NCBI RefSeq assembly: GCF_003013815.1
Contig: NZ_PRLH01000139.1
Span: 1-64,000 of the forward strand
From: Cyanothece sp. BG0011
GTDB lineage: Bacteria > Cyanobacteriota > Cyanobacteriia > Cyanobacteriales > Microcystaceae
Direction: 5' to 3'
Length of the DNA: 64,000 bases
The notes under the pieces are model-generated. The model worked only from the letters and a program-made list of their open reading frames with translations, was not told where the DNA came from and ran no database searches. Shown here in pieces: positions 16,791 through 26,409 of the stretch (position 1 is its first letter; every line of letters begins with the position of its first letter). Both the position numbers and the translations under genes were made by a program.

Positions 16791-18518
16791 CTAATATTGC
16801 TTTCCTGACTTGCGATGGGCGATGGCCGTTAACCCCTTATCTTCTAAAACGTCTCCCTGGTTAACTAGGGCAAACACTAACCAGCGATCGCCGGCTTCGA
16901 CTCGATGTTGTACGGTACATTCAAGATAAGCTAACCCTTCTTGTAAAATCAAACACCCATTCGAGGCCGTTTCCGTCTCTAGTTGCTCAAAGGGACTACT
17001 ATTACAGTGGGAAAAATGTTTCCTTACGTTGCGTCCTTCTTTGAGAATATTGACAATAAAAGGAGTTCCTGCCTTAAAATCTGCCTCATTCCACTGTTTC
17101 TTGTCAATAGCAATCATTAACCCAGGTGGATTAAAAGTGGCTTGAGAGATCCAAGAGGTTAAAAACCCTTGGTGCTGGTGGTTTTGACAGGTGGTAATCA
17201 CACAGATAGAACCAACAATCCGCCCGATGGCTTGTTCAGTGCGATCGCTTTGTACCGTGGTTAACCCAGAGGCTACAGGCCCTTGTTTTTGGCGTTTTTT
17301 CAAGGTTTGAGCGAAATTAAGCCCCGTTTGTTGACAATGTTCAACGGCAGCCTCATCGGGACTAAAGCGAATACGCAAGGGATCAAACCCTAAATTGTAA
17401 TTACCATCCCTCAATTTTTGACTAATTAAGTCAATGGCTTCCCCACTCCAGCCATAGGAACCGAATACCCCGGCTAATTTGGTTTTACTGGCTGTACCTA
17501 ACACAATTCCCAAGGCGGTTTGAATTTGTACCGGTGCATGACCCCCCAAGGTTGGGGAACCGATCAAAAAGCCGTCACAGTCTTGAATGGCACAGGTGAT
17601 CTCTTCAGGGGTTGCTGACTCGCAATTAATGGATTCTACTGCCACCCCTTGATCCATGATCCCTTGAGCGATCGCTTGAGCAATAATAGCTGTATTCCCA
17701 TAAGCAGAAGCGTATAATAAGGCCACTTTCAAGTCTTGAGACTGCTGTTGTTGACACCACTGACGATAATCATAGGTTAAACGACTCAAACTATAGCGCA
17801 CCATAACTCCGTGGCCTGGGGCGTAATATCGGGCGGAAAATGGCTCAATTTTGTCTAAAATTTCGGCCACTTGTTTGGACTGTGAACCGTGCAAACAGTC
17901 AAAATAGTAACGGCGATCTTCATCCAATGCTTTCCAGTCGTCGTCAAACACCGCATCATGACACAGATGTAAGCCAAATAATTTATCTGTATAAAGAATA
18001 CGGGTTTGACTATCATAGGTACACAGTCCATCGGGCCAGCGAGGAGTGGGGATAAAGGTAAATTGTAAATGATGACCTTGCCCTAAGTCTAAGGTTTCCT
18101 CGGAACGCACGGCCTGAATTTTGTCCTGCCACTGGGGAAATGTGGCTTTTAAGGTCTTAGCCGCCGGTTTAGAACAAACTAGGGTAATTTGAGGGGCTTT
18201 TTCTACTAAAATCTTCAACGTGGCCATTCGGTTGGCATTAACATGACCCAAGATCACATAGTCTATTTTCGATAACGCCAGATGATTTTCTAATTCTTGT
18301 AAGAAAATTTCGGTAAACGACTCCCCAGGGGGATCAAATAAAGCGGTTTTATCCCCTTCAACTAAATAAGCGTTAGCGGTTGTACCTTTACATAAAGCAT
18401 ATTCAACTTCAAATTTAAGACGTTCCCAGGTTCTAGAGCGAAAGATAGTGGTATTCTTGGCAATGGTGGCGGTTTGAACGTCACGGGGACGGGTAGGAAG
18501 ACAGGTTGAGCTAAGCAT
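16791..18518 (-). CDS. flv2: Flavodiiron protein Flv2
   Basis: A 575-residue class C flavodiiron protein: beta-lactamase-like domain (about 25-260), flavodoxin domain (about 265-405, starting VALLYASAYGNTA) and a C-terminal flavin reductase domain (about 430-575). The diiron ligands are largely replaced. The first ligand block reads GHVNANRM (H92, N94, N96, R97) instead of HxExDH. TPRWPDG has Arg for the usual His, and TDKLFGLH has Lys for the Asp. This is the pattern of the Flv1/Flv2 group, which pairs with a partner holding a complete site. It is the last gene of a flv4-small membrane protein-flv2 operon. In Synechocystis that operon makes an Flv2/Flv4 heterodimer protecting photosystem II under low CO2 and high light. 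Confidence 0.93.
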   Translation of the reverse strand: MLSSTCLPTRPRDVQTATIAKNTTIFRSRTWERLKFEVEYALCKGTTANAYLVEGDKTALFDPPGESFTEIFLQELENHLALSKIDYVILGHVNANRMATLKILVEKAPQITLVCSKPAAKTLKATFPQWQDKIQAVRSEETLDLGQGHHLQFTFIPTPRWPDGLCTYDSQTRILYTDKLFGLHLCHDAVFDDDWKALDEDRRYYFDCLHGSQSKQVAEILDKIEPFSARYYAPGHGVMVRYSLSRLTYDYRQWCQQQQSQDLKVALLYASAYGNTAIIAQAIAQGIMDQGVAVESINCESATPEEITCAIQDCDGFLIGSPTLGGHAPVQIQTALGIVLGTASKTKLAGVFGSYGWSGEAIDLISQKLRDGNYNLGFDPLRIRFSPDEAAVEHCQQTGLNFAQTLKKRQKQGPVASGLTTVQSDRTEQAIGRIVGSICVITTCQNHQHQGFLTSWISQATFNPPGLMIAIDKKQWNEADFKAGTPFIVNILKEGRNVRKHFSHCNSSPFEQLETETASNGCLILQEGLAYLECTVQHRVEAGDRWLVFALVNQGDVLEDKGLTAIAHRKSGKQY

Positions 18519-18564
18519 GATTATATTCTGATCGATAATAGATAGTAGGTTTGAGTGAAAGTTC

Positions 18565-18589
18565 GTAGGGGCTTAATGATATTAAGCCC
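18565..18589. repeat. GTAGGG-type palindrome (family A)
   Basis: GGGCTTAAT and ATTAAGCCC arms around GAT, with GTA at the left end. It lies in the gap between flv2 and the small membrane gene of the operon. Related palindromes with different cores lie at 35613-35674, 37355-37382 and 46902-46929. Confidence 0.65.
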
Positions 18590-18602
18590 ATCTATAAAAG
18601 GC

Positions 18603-19139
18603 TCAATTTTTAGCTAAAATGGCATGATTACCATTGGTTTCTGCTTTTTTGGTCGTTGCACGTTGTTGATGACGTTGGGAAACGGCGTGTTCGGGATCAA
18701 TCCCATCAAACGTGGGAGGAAGCCAAACCCGAATCACCATTAACATTCCTAAAACCAGTAAAAAGGCACAGGTGGCTAATACTTGCGTTGCAGCAATTTC
18801 TAGAACACCTCTGACAATAAATTCTCGTAAAACCGAGACAATAGCGACTTCTACAGCAACACCGATAGAAATGCGCTGTTCTTTCAGGTAAATAATTAAT
18901 AAACGGAATAATTCCACCCAAATGAGCAAGGATAAGATATCAGCCGTTACTATCTGAAATTGTACCGGTGGCAACAGAGACAATACCATTGAATACAGTT
19001 GCAACACCATAAACGAAAATAGTCCTAAACATAAACAGATAACAATGGCATCTTGAATGATTTCTAGAATGTTGACGATACGGTTAAGGTTAAGCCAACT
19101 GTTGCGTTGTGAAGAAGACTGTTTTATAGATTCGTACAT
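18603..19139 (-). CDS. Sll0218-like small membrane protein of the flv4-flv2 operon
   Basis: A 178-residue protein with four hydrophobic helices: IVICLCLGLFSFMVLQLY, LSLLIWVELFRLLIIYL, VEVAIVSVLREFIVRGVLEI and LATCAFLLVLGMLMVIRVWL. The pattern and the VAIVSVLREFIVRG block match the PsiE-like family, to which Sll0218 of Synechocystis belongs. The gene sits between flv4 (149 bp upstream) and flv2 (84 bp downstream) on the same strand, exactly as in Synechocystis. There the protein is thylakoid-located and affects photosystem II assembly or stability. The C-terminal 30 residues are polar and poorly conserved in appearance. Confidence 0.85.
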   Translation of the reverse strand: MYESIKQSSSQRNSWLNLNRIVNILEIIQDAIVICLCLGLFSFMVLQLYSMVLSLLPPVQFQIVTADILSLLIWVELFRLLIIYLKEQRISIGVAVEVAIVSVLREFIVRGVLEIAATQVLATCAFLLVLGMLMVIRVWLPPTFDGIDPEHAVSQRHQQRATTKKAETNGNHAILAKN

Positions 19140-19229
19140 GATTGTTTAGTTTTAAAAAGTTAATAATGAAAAAACGAAGAGACAGGAAATAGTAAAAAAT
19201 AAGGAAATCTTGTCATGATCTAACCCTAT

Positions 19230-19285
19230 TGCCACCCCCTCTAACTCCCCCTTTTGTTAGGGGGAAAACCCTTGCCGATTGCCCA
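19230..19285. repeat. CCCCCT/AGGGGG hairpin repeat (family D)
   Basis: GCCACCCCCTCTAACTCCCC, TTTTGTTAGGGGGAAAACCC and TTGCC form a foldable unit in the flv4 to sll0218-like gap. The same unit in the other orientation lies at 21995-22037 and 48828-48875. It ends 3 bp before the flv4 stop. Confidence 0.7.
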
Positions 19286-19288
19286 TCT

Positions 19289-21019
19289 TTAATAATGGGT
19301 TCCGACTTTGCGATGATGGACGGCGGTTAAACCATCAACTTTTGAAACTCGTCCTCGTTGCACTGTGCTATAAATCATCCAGTGATCGCCGCAGTCAGTG
19401 CGACTGCTCACTTCACATTCGAGGTATGCTAAGGCATTGGCTAAAATTTGAGAGCCATTTTGAGCCGGGTAGGTTTTAATACCGGCAAAGCGATCGGCCC
19501 CTGGGGCAAACCGTTTCAGAAAGTGCTTCATTAACCCTTGTGCGTTCCCTTCTTCGAGAACATTGAGAACAAAGCGATCGCCGGGATGCAATAAGGACTC
19601 GATCGCCCGATCTTTGGACACGGCAATGGCCACTCCCAAGGGTTCTAAACTGGCTTGAATGACCCAAGAGGCTAACATTGAGCCAGCAATTTCTCCTTTA
19701 TTAGCTGTAATCAAATATAATCCGTTACTAATGCGACCTAAGGCTTTTTCTAGTCCTGAATCGATGTTTTTTAGGTTTTTAATGGAGCGATCGCGGGTGA
19801 TCCATTGACCGAGATCCGTGCCGGCTTCTTCGGCCATTTTTTCGGTGTTAGGGGTTGGGGCTGTTTTCACTAAAATGGGGGGAAATCCTTCGCTTACGCC
19901 AATTTCTTGCAATTTATTGCGCAAGGGATAAATGGGTTCGTCTTCCCCTCCCCCGGACTCAAATAACCCGATGGCTTGTTTAGGATGGGCAACGGCTAAA
20001 ATGGTATTAACAATGATCTGACCGTGATTATCGGACTGGGAAGGCATTCCCAAGACTAACCCTTTAGCTTCATAAGCCAGTTGTCGGGTTTCATGGGGGT
20101 CCGTGGTAGATAAATCAATTAAGTCAATATTGACCTCGGTTTTCTGCAATCCTTGGGCAATTTTCCTGGCGATCTCCTCAGCATAACCATAGTTTTCGTC
20201 ATAAAAAATTACAACTAAATTATCGGTTTTTGCCTGTTCTTTACTCCATTGATCATAATCATTCATCCATTGAGGAATATGGTGTTTTAATAGGGGTCCA
20301 TGGCCGGTGGCAATGGTATTAATTTCTAGCTTATCAATCCGTTTTAAAGCAGCTAAAACGGAGCGAGCATTCGGACCCATTAAACAGTCATAATAATATT
20401 TGAAATCGGCTTGCAGTAGCTCTGGTTCTTCATCGTAAATATAATCGTCACAATAGTGCATTCCAAACACATCACAAGTATAAAGAATACTCGTTTTTTG
20501 ATCATAAGTAAAAATGGTATCGGGCCAATGAAGATTAGGAGCAGAAATAAATTGTAATTCGTGTCCCTTCCCTAAATCTAAGCTCGCTCCACTCTTAACA
20601 ATTAAGCTGTTGAAGGGTTGATGCACCATACTTTCTAAGAATTGGATGGCAACTTTTGATCCGACAACGGTAACATTAGGAGCTAACTTTAAAACATCTT
20701 TAACTAACCCACTGTGATCCGGTTCAGTGTGACTAATAATGAGATAATCTAAGGCAGAGACATCAATTAAATCTTTTAAACCCTCTAAATATAATTGTTG
20801 AAATTTTCCATGAGATGTATCAACCAGGGCGGTTTTTTCTCCTTCTATAATGAAAGAATTGTAAGTGGTTCCATTTCTTAAGCCAAACTCGATATCAAAG
20901 CGATCGCGATCCCAATCTAAACAACGAATAGTCGTGGTATTTTCACCAATCTGACTGGTTTGTAAGGTCAAACGATTTAATGCGGTTAACTGGGTATTGT
21001 GAGCGGTGAGCGCAACCAT
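19289..21019 (-). CDS. flv4: Flavodiiron protein Flv4
   Basis: A 576-residue class C flavodiiron protein with the same three domains as Flv2. It keeps the diiron ligands: HTEPDH (H97, E99, D101, H102), the later His in NLHWPD, the Asp in TCDVFG and the final His in ATGHGPL. The flavodoxin domain starts LVVIFYDENYGYAEEIA, and the flavin reductase domain covers about 430-576. It is the first gene of the operon; GGAGG lies 13 bp before the ATG at 21019. Together with Flv2 it should pass excess electrons from the photosystem II acceptor side to O2 or another acceptor. In Synechocystis this operon is induced by low CO2 and controlled by an antisense RNA; no such control can be read directly here. 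Confidence 0.95.
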   Translation of the reverse strand: MVALTAHNTQLTALNRLTLQTSQIGENTTTIRCLDWDRDRFDIEFGLRNGTTYNSFIIEGEKTALVDTSHGKFQQLYLEGLKDLIDVSALDYLIISHTEPDHSGLVKDVLKLAPNVTVVGSKVAIQFLESMVHQPFNSLIVKSGASLDLGKGHELQFISAPNLHWPDTIFTYDQKTSILYTCDVFGMHYCDDYIYDEEPELLQADFKYYYDCLMGPNARSVLAALKRIDKLEINTIATGHGPLLKHHIPQWMNDYDQWSKEQAKTDNLVVIFYDENYGYAEEIARKIAQGLQKTEVNIDLIDLSTTDPHETRQLAYEAKGLVLGMPSQSDNHGQIIVNTILAVAHPKQAIGLFESGGGEDEPIYPLRNKLQEIGVSEGFPPILVKTAPTPNTEKMAEEAGTDLGQWITRDRSIKNLKNIDSGLEKALGRISNGLYLITANKGEIAGSMLASWVIQASLEPLGVAIAVSKDRAIESLLHPGDRFVLNVLEEGNAQGLMKHFLKRFAPGADRFAGIKTYPAQNGSQILANALAYLECEVSSRTDCGDHWMIYSTVQRGRVSKVDGLTAVHHRKVGTHY

Positions 21020-21211
21020 ATACTGCTGCCTCCAAATAATTTATTTACAATATTGAAACTTGCTTGACTCCCATTATGGCGCGCCTACATAGGTTTTGTA
21101 AAATGTCAATTCTTTAAGGTTTTAATAAGTTTTTTTTATATAAAAATATCTAAGCTATAACTCTTTTTAAGAGTATCAAGGGCCAAGGTTTCCTAGATTG
21201 AATCAAGGGAG

Positions 21212-21242
21212 TTTAACGGATGAGTAGAAAAACTGCTATAAT
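21212..21242 (+). promoter_or_regulatory. Probable rpsD promoter
   Basis: TGCTATAAT gives an extended -10 (TATAAT at 21237-21242). The best -35-like hexamer, TTTAAC at 21212-21217, is 19 bp upstream. AGGAG at 21269-21273 lies 12 bp before the rpsD ATG. The extended -10 may compensate for the weak -35. Confidence 0.5.
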
Positions 21243-21285
21243 GGTTCTTTTGGAGTATATTGTGTTTTAGGAGAAAATCGCTTAT

Positions 21286-21894
21286 ATGTCTCGTTATAGA
21301 GGACCTCGCCTGAGAGTAGTGCGAAGACTAGGAGAACTGCCAGGGTTAAGCAGAAAAACCCCCCGTCGGGCTTATCCACCGGGTCAACATGGTCAAGGCC
21401 GCCGTAAACGGTCAGAATATGCCATTCGACTCGAAGAAAAACAAAAGTTATTGTACAACTACGGTGTTACCGAAAAGCAGTTAGTTCGTTACATGAAGAA
21501 AGCTCGTCGGTCTACCGGTTCGACGGGACAAAAACTATTAGAACTGCTAGAAATGCGCTTAGATAACACGGTGTTCCGTTTAGGGATGGCCGGAACCATT
21601 CCAGGGGCCCGTCAATTAGTCAATCATGGTCATGTTATTGTGAATGGCCGTGTGGTTAATATTGCGAGTTATCAATGTCGTCCTGGGGATGTCATTGCGG
21701 TGAGAAATAAAGACAATTCTCGTCGTATAGTAGAAACTAATATGCAATATCCAGGGTTAGCTAACCTTCCTGATCATTTAGAATTTGATAAAAATACCCT
21801 GACTGGTAAAGTCAATGATGTTATAAAACGGGAATGGGTAGCATTACAAATTAATGAACTACTGGTGGTTGAGTATTATTCTCGGAAAGTATAA
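21286..21894 (+). CDS. rpsD: 30S ribosomal protein S4
   Basis: A 202-residue protein, full length for S4. N-terminal [20 protein letters not shown] is typical of cyanobacterial and plastid S4. Residues about 90-150 form the S4 RNA-binding domain ([33 protein letters not shown]). The C-terminal VEYYSRKV is conserved. S4 binds 16S rRNA early in 30S assembly. The gene stands alone, away from the main ribosomal clusters, as usual in cyanobacteria, and is closed by its own terminator. Confidence 0.98.
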   Translation: MSRYRGPRLRVVRRLGELPGLSRKTPRRAYPPGQHGQGRRKRSEYAIRLEEKQKLLYNYGVTEKQLVRYMKKARRSTGSTGQKLLELLEMRLDNTVFRLGMAGTIPGARQLVNHGHVIVNGRVVNIASYQCRPGDVIAVRNKDNSRRIVETNMQYPGLANLPDHLEFDKNTLTGKVNDVIKREWVALQINELLVVEYYSRKV

Positions 21895-21941
21895 GTCAAA
21901 GATTACTCCGCCATACCACGACGGAGCCTATTTTGACCGTT

Positions 21942-21971
21942 GGACAACTCTTAAGGTTGTCCTCTTTTTTT
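21942..21971 (+). terminator. Rho-independent terminator of rpsD
   Basis: GGACAAC (21942-21948) and GTTGTCC (21956-21962) with the loop TCTTAAG, followed by TCTTTTTTT. It is 48 bp after the rpsD stop. Confidence 0.88.
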
Positions 21972-21994
21972 ATAGTGCTACGCACTGGGGAATA

Positions 21995-22037
21995 GGGAAT
22001 AGGCAAGGGTTCTCCCCCTCACAAAAGGGGGTGGCAA
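21995..22037. repeat. CCCCCT/AGGGGG hairpin repeat (family D)
   Basis: AGGCAAGGGTTCTCCCCCTC, ACAAAAGGGGGTGGCAATG. It is a shorter copy of the unit at 48828-48875, lacking the AAGTTAGA segment. Confidence 0.7.
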
Positions 22038-22112
22038 TGTTGTTTTGTTTTGATGCTAACTAATTCAAAATCTTATTTAATCTAATTAAGTATTTAAATT
22101 CTCCTTTGAAAT

Positions 22113-22174
22113 GGTGGGTTACGACGAATTTTTCTGTTCTAGTTGTACCCTAAATTTTAGCCGTCTAACCCACC
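22113..22174. repeat. GGTGGGTTA...TAACCCACC repeat (family B)
   Basis: GGTGGGTTACGACG at the left and CCGTCTAACCCACC at the right enclose about 35 bp of unconserved AT-rich DNA. It flanks the 3' side of the gene at 22194-22862; a second copy flanks the 5' side at 22974-23035. Confidence 0.7.
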
Positions 22175-22193
22175 CTCCTGTCATGCAGTTCTA

Positions 22194-22862
22194 TTAAGGA
22201 CAAACAATGATACTAATACGCCAAGGGGTTGGCTCACCAGTATTATCAATTGTTTGAATCTCTAAGTTATTGTCTGCACTTTTTAGAAAAGTTTTTAGAC
22301 TTTTAACTTCTTCTTTTTCCGGATGATCTTTATCTAAAATAATGGTAGCTTTTCCCTTTATCTCATCAAAAGAAAGTTCTTCATTATCCCATAGATAATA
22401 CCCAAGAGAACCATATCCTTTTTGCCAAGTCTTAAAAGTCTTCCATAAATGAGCGGCAATCTCGTCACCAGCTTTCTGATTTTCTTGACATACAAAAAGA
22501 TCAAAATCGGTTCTTTCTGGATTTTGCTGAATAACAGAACCTAAATAAAAATCACTAAATTCTTTCTTGATTTGCTTTGACATTTTTAGCGCTTCATCAA
22601 TATGAAAATTAATGATTTCTACTGCCCAATCTCTAAGTTCTTCTTTTTCATTAATTTTTTCTTCATTCAGAATATCAGTCGCTAAGTCAATATACTTCAA
22701 GTTTAACTCTTCTGTGGCTAGTCCTCGATTAATAATTAGCCCGGCTACACCGATCGCAACAGGAATTAAGACACTTGAAAGTAACTGACTTACTACTTGC
22801 AATTTTTTCCAAATCAAGGGAAGACGATTATTATCATTGTCATCATGTTTGTCGGTAATCAT
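22194..22862 (-). CDS. Hypothetical single-pass membrane protein
   Basis: A 222-residue protein of no recognised family. A polar N-terminus rich in Asp and Asn (DKHDDNDNNR) precedes one hydrophobic segment, about residues 28-48 (LLSSVLIPVAIGVAGLIINR). The rest is a charged helical domain (LATDILNEEKINEKEELRDW) and a mixed alpha/beta C-terminus ending PWRISIIVCP. Part of the C-terminal half (FDLFVCQENQKAGDEIAAHL) could be a small sensor or TIR-like fold, but no motif proves it. It stands alone, bracketed by two family B repeats, as if it were a mobile or recently moved cassette. Confidence 0.6.
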   Translation of the reverse strand: MITDKHDDNDNNRLPLIWKKLQVVSQLLSSVLIPVAIGVAGLIINRGLATEELNLKYIDLATDILNEEKINEKEELRDWAVEIINFHIDEALKMSKQIKKEFSDFYLGSVIQQNPERTDFDLFVCQENQKAGDEIAAHLWKTFKTWQKGYGSLGYYLWDNEELSFDEIKGKATIILDKDHPEKEEVKSLKTFLKSADNNLEIQTIDNTGEPTPWRISIIVCP

Positions 22863-22973
22863 AATTACCTCCTTGATTAAAAACCTTTTGGTTCTACCTT
22901 TATTTTATCCTTTTTACCAAAGTAAATTATTAAATTTTGTGTTAGTGTGGGGTAATCTTATTTCAAGGGAAAT

Positions 22974-23035
22974 GGTGGGTTAAGACGGATTTTTATATTC
23001 TGTTTTTATCCTAACTTATTGCCGTCTAACCCACC
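22974..23035. repeat. GGTGGGTTA...TAACCCACC repeat (family B)
   Basis: Arms GGTGGGTTAAGACGG (22974-22988) and CCGTCTAACCCACC (23022-23035) around an AT-rich centre, followed by CTACA. Copies at 22113-22174, 29790-29853 and, more diverged, 35472-35529. Confidence 0.75.
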
Positions 23036-23044
23036 CTACAAATG

Positions 23045-26000
23045 TTAATGTTGTGTCTGTTTTTCCTTCTCTGGGGACACTTTAACTGTTGTCTGTTTCT
23101 TATGTTTTCTGCCCTCAAAATCTTTTAATAACCCCATCAATGCAGGAATCACTGTCGGGGTTAAAAAGGTAGATAAAATTAACCCTCCCGTTAAGGCTAT
23201 TCCTAACCCTTGATACAGTTCGGCCCCTTTCCCTGGAATAATAGCTAAGGGCAACATCCCTAAGACACTGGTGCCGGCAGACATAAAAATAGGCCGTAAG
23301 CGATCGCTCACGGCATAATATAAAGACGCATCATACTCCACTCCTTCTGCTTGGAGTTGCAAGGCCCGATCTACCAGTAAAATAGCGTTATTAACCACAA
23401 TACCGGTCAAAATGACAAATCCTAACCCGGTAATCATATCCAAAGGTACGACAACCCCAGGAATCGCATTGGCCAACACTAAACTTAACAGGGCCCCGGT
23501 CATTCCCATGGGAACCGTGGCCATAATTAACAGAGGGTAAACAAAGGAACGATACAACGCAACCAAGAGTAAATAGGTGATCACCAAAGAAAGAACAAAC
23601 GTTGCAGCCAACTGAAACAAGGTTTCTGCTAAAACATCCGCCGATCCCCCTAATTCTAAGCGCACACCAGGGGGTAAATTCCCCCGTAACGGCTCTAAAA
23701 TCTCTGTTTCGGTTTGCTCCACCAAAGCCCCTAACGGTGCCTCTCTACCCACGCTTACGGTGAGGGTAATGGACCGTTCTAAGTCCACATGGTTAATAGC
23801 ATCGGGGCCAGTGGTTTCGATAACTTCGGCCACATCCGATAGTTGCACTAATTGACCTTGGCCATTGTACATGGCTAGTTGTCGCAGTTGATCAGGGGTA
23901 CTAACAAAGGTATCTTTGAGTTCCACACTGACGTTTAATTCCCGTTTCCCGTCCACAAATTCCGAGGCCCTTAAACCCCCTAAGGCACTTTGTACCATCG
24001 ATCCGATCTCCGACTCCGATAACCCGGCCTCGGCTAAACGAACCCGGTTCGGGATCACTTGTAATTCTGGCGCACCGGTGACAAAATTAGAGCGAACGTT
24101 TTGTACACCTGGTAATTGTCGAATGTCTTGGTTAAGTTGTTGTTGTAGTTGGTTTAACTGGTCTAAGTTTTCCCCGATAATTTGTACTTCAAATTCCTTT
24201 CCCGGATCGTTAAAAATAGAGGCCCTGATAGGAACCATAAAGCGATACCCAGGAAACTCTAAACTCTTGCTACGGAGTCGGTTAACTAAACTATCTAGGG
24301 TGTTACCAGTCGCTTGATCCGGATGGACAAAGGCCGCAATAATACGTCTTCCTGGCCGATGAACATATAACGTTCTCATGATCTCAGGTTGTTCACTGAC
24401 AAACTGTCTCGCCGGTTCGGACTGTTCAATGGCCTCAGGAATGCTGGTTCCGGGAAAGGGTTCAGCTAACCATAAAATCAGGTTACGGTTGCCTTGGGGT
24501 AAATAGTCCGGTGGGGGTAAAATTTGCAGACTCACCACAATTAAAGCTAGGGGAATAGCTAAAATAAGTAAGCGACGTTTTACTTTACCCCTTCCTAATG
24601 ACCATTTAACGGTTTTCAGTAGAAAATCTTCGAGTTTTCCTTGTCCTGTCCGAAAAATAGTGGAAGTTTGGGCGACTTTTCTCTCTAACCAGTTACCCCC
24701 TTGATGGTTGACTTCGGTTAACATTTGTTCTGCTTCGGTTCGGTTTAAAAACAGGCCGGCCAACATAGGAACTAAGGTTAAGGCTGCCAACAGAGAGAAT
24801 AACACCGACGCAGATAAGGCGATCCCAATATCAAAAAATAATTGTCCGGCTTCTCCTGTTACGAGAATAATAGGGGCGAATACGGCTACGGTGGTTAAGG
24901 TAGAGGCTAACATTGCACCCCCCACTTCCTGAGTGCCATCAATAGCCGCTTTCATGGGGGTTTTACCCTGTTGCATATGGGTAAAAATGTTTTCGAGGAC
25001 AACGATCGCATTATCCACTACCATTCCCACAGCAAAGGCTAACCCGGCTAAACTAATTACATTAAGGGTTCGGCCCAGTAAAAAGAAGACAATAAAAACA
25101 GTAATTAAAGTAGTCGGAATAGCGATCGCAATAACCCCAACGGTTCGTAATGACCCCAAAAATAACAGTAAAATCAAGGCGGCGAGGATCGCACCCATAA
25201 TTAGATTACTCTGTACAAAGGAAATAGAAGCGTTAATGTAGTCGTTTTCATCATAAGTAATATCGAAGGTGATCCCTTCTCCTTCCCGATCAAATCTTTG
25301 TTCTAAGTCAGCTAACGCTGCACGAATACCTGAAGAAATTTCAGGAACATTGCCCCCTACTTGTCGCATGATGCCAATACCAACGGCTGGCTCATTATTT
25401 CTCACTAATGCCCGATCTTGAATCGCCCTTCCCATACGCGCTTGGGCCACGTCTCCTAAATAAACGGTTCCGGACTCATCCCGACGCAAGACAAACCCTT
25501 CTAACTGTTTCACGTCATTAATACGACTGAGGGTCCTGACTCGATATTCTCGTCTTCCTAAGACTAACGGGCCACCGCGAATATCCCTATTATTGCTACG
25601 CAGCGTATTAACCACATCCCCAATGGTAAGGTTGCGATCGGCCAATGCTTTGGGATCAACAATAACCTCCACTTCCCTTTCTCGTCCCCCGGAGATCAGA
25701 AACTGTCCCACTCCTTGGACTTGTCGTAAACGGGGGACGACTACATCATCCACTAAGTCCCGATAATGGTATTCATCGGGGGTGTAGCCTTCTTTAGGGA
25801 TTAAGATAACCCACATCATGGGACTACTGCTACCGCTTACCACTTCGACGTTAGACTCGTCTGCTTCGTTGGGAAGGGCTTCTACTTGTTGTAATTTATT
25901 GAGAACATCGATTAAACTGCGGTCAATGTCCGTATTCCAGGTAAACTCGACACTAATATTACTGGTGCCGTTACTGCTGGTACTGCTGATCTCTTGTATC

Positions 26001-26227
26001 CCTTGAACTTCTTCTAACCTTTCCTCGATGGGACGGGTTACTAAGTCTTCCACTTCTGCCGGACTTGCACCGGGGTAAGGGGTGGTAATGGTGATTTCCG
26101 GGCGATCGCCGCCGGGTTGTAATTCTAAGGGTAAATTAAAGAGGGATAAGATCCCAAATATTACTAATAAAGCAAACAAAACCCCTGTACCATGTCGCCA
26201 ACGAACGGCTGTTTTAATTAAACTCAT
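23045..26227 (-). CDS. RND-family efflux transporter, AcrB/HAE1-like inner-membrane subunit
   Basis: A 1060-residue protein with the duplicated RND plan: one N-terminal helix (GVLFALLVIFGILSLF), a large periplasmic loop, six helices, then the same again. The porter-domain start GGDRPEITITTPYPGASPAE and the TM4 block AFAVGMVVDNAIVVLENIF, with its paired acidic residues for proton transfer, are diagnostic. The second half repeats the pattern (GFVILTGIVVNNAILLVDRA). It would export drugs or other hydrophobic compounds using the proton gradient. No membrane-fusion or outer-membrane gene adjoins it. Heavy-metal RND features are not obvious, and the substrate is unknown. Confidence 0.9.
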   Translation of the reverse strand: MSLIKTAVRWRHGTGVLFALLVIFGILSLFNLPLELQPGGDRPEITITTPYPGASPAEVEDLVTRPIEERLEEVQGIQEISSTSSNGTSNISVEFTWNTDIDRSLIDVLNKLQQVEALPNEADESNVEVVSGSSSPMMWVILIPKEGYTPDEYHYRDLVDDVVVPRLRQVQGVGQFLISGGREREVEVIVDPKALADRNLTIGDVVNTLRSNNRDIRGGPLVLGRREYRVRTLSRINDVKQLEGFVLRRDESGTVYLGDVAQARMGRAIQDRALVRNNEPAVGIGIMRQVGGNVPEISSGIRAALADLEQRFDREGEGITFDITYDENDYINASISFVQSNLIMGAILAALILLLFLGSLRTVGVIAIAIPTTLITVFIVFFLLGRTLNVISLAGLAFAVGMVVDNAIVVLENIFTHMQQGKTPMKAAIDGTQEVGGAMLASTLTTVAVFAPIILVTGEAGQLFFDIGIALSASVLFSLLAALTLVPMLAGLFLNRTEAEQMLTEVNHQGGNWLERKVAQTSTIFRTGQGKLEDFLLKTVKWSLGRGKVKRRLLILAIPLALIVVSLQILPPPDYLPQGNRNLILWLAEPFPGTSIPEAIEQSEPARQFVSEQPEIMRTLYVHRPGRRIIAAFVHPDQATGNTLDSLVNRLRSKSLEFPGYRFMVPIRASIFNDPGKEFEVQIIGENLDQLNQLQQQLNQDIRQLPGVQNVRSNFVTGAPELQVIPNRVRLAEAGLSESEIGSMVQSALGGLRASEFVDGKRELNVSVELKDTFVSTPDQLRQLAMYNGQGQLVQLSDVAEVIETTGPDAINHVDLERSITLTVSVGREAPLGALVEQTETEILEPLRGNLPPGVRLELGGSADVLAETLFQLAATFVLSLVITYLLLVALYRSFVYPLLIMATVPMGMTGALLSLVLANAIPGVVVPLDMITGLGFVILTGIVVNNAILLVDRALQLQAEGVEYDASLYYAVSDRLRPIFMSAGTSVLGMLPLAIIPGKGAELYQGLGIALTGGLILSTFLTPTVIPALMGLLKDFEGRKHKKQTTVKVSPEKEKQTQH

Positions 26228-26409
26228 TTTTTTTAGTGATAATTGTTATAATCTGGACTCGATCAATTTTTTAAGGAAAGGTTGGCGGAAGTCCCCACCT
26301 AAAAATACTATCAAAATCCCCACATTTTAGTTGGGGTAATTCACTCATCATGGAGAATTTACCGAGGAGACGGGGAATACTAAGATAAACGACCTTTTGG
26401 ATATTTTTT

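Noticed and set aside
23916-25241. Several plus-strand frames inside the RND transporter gene
   Set aside because: All are antisense to conserved transmembrane segments; they come from the codon bias of the real gene.
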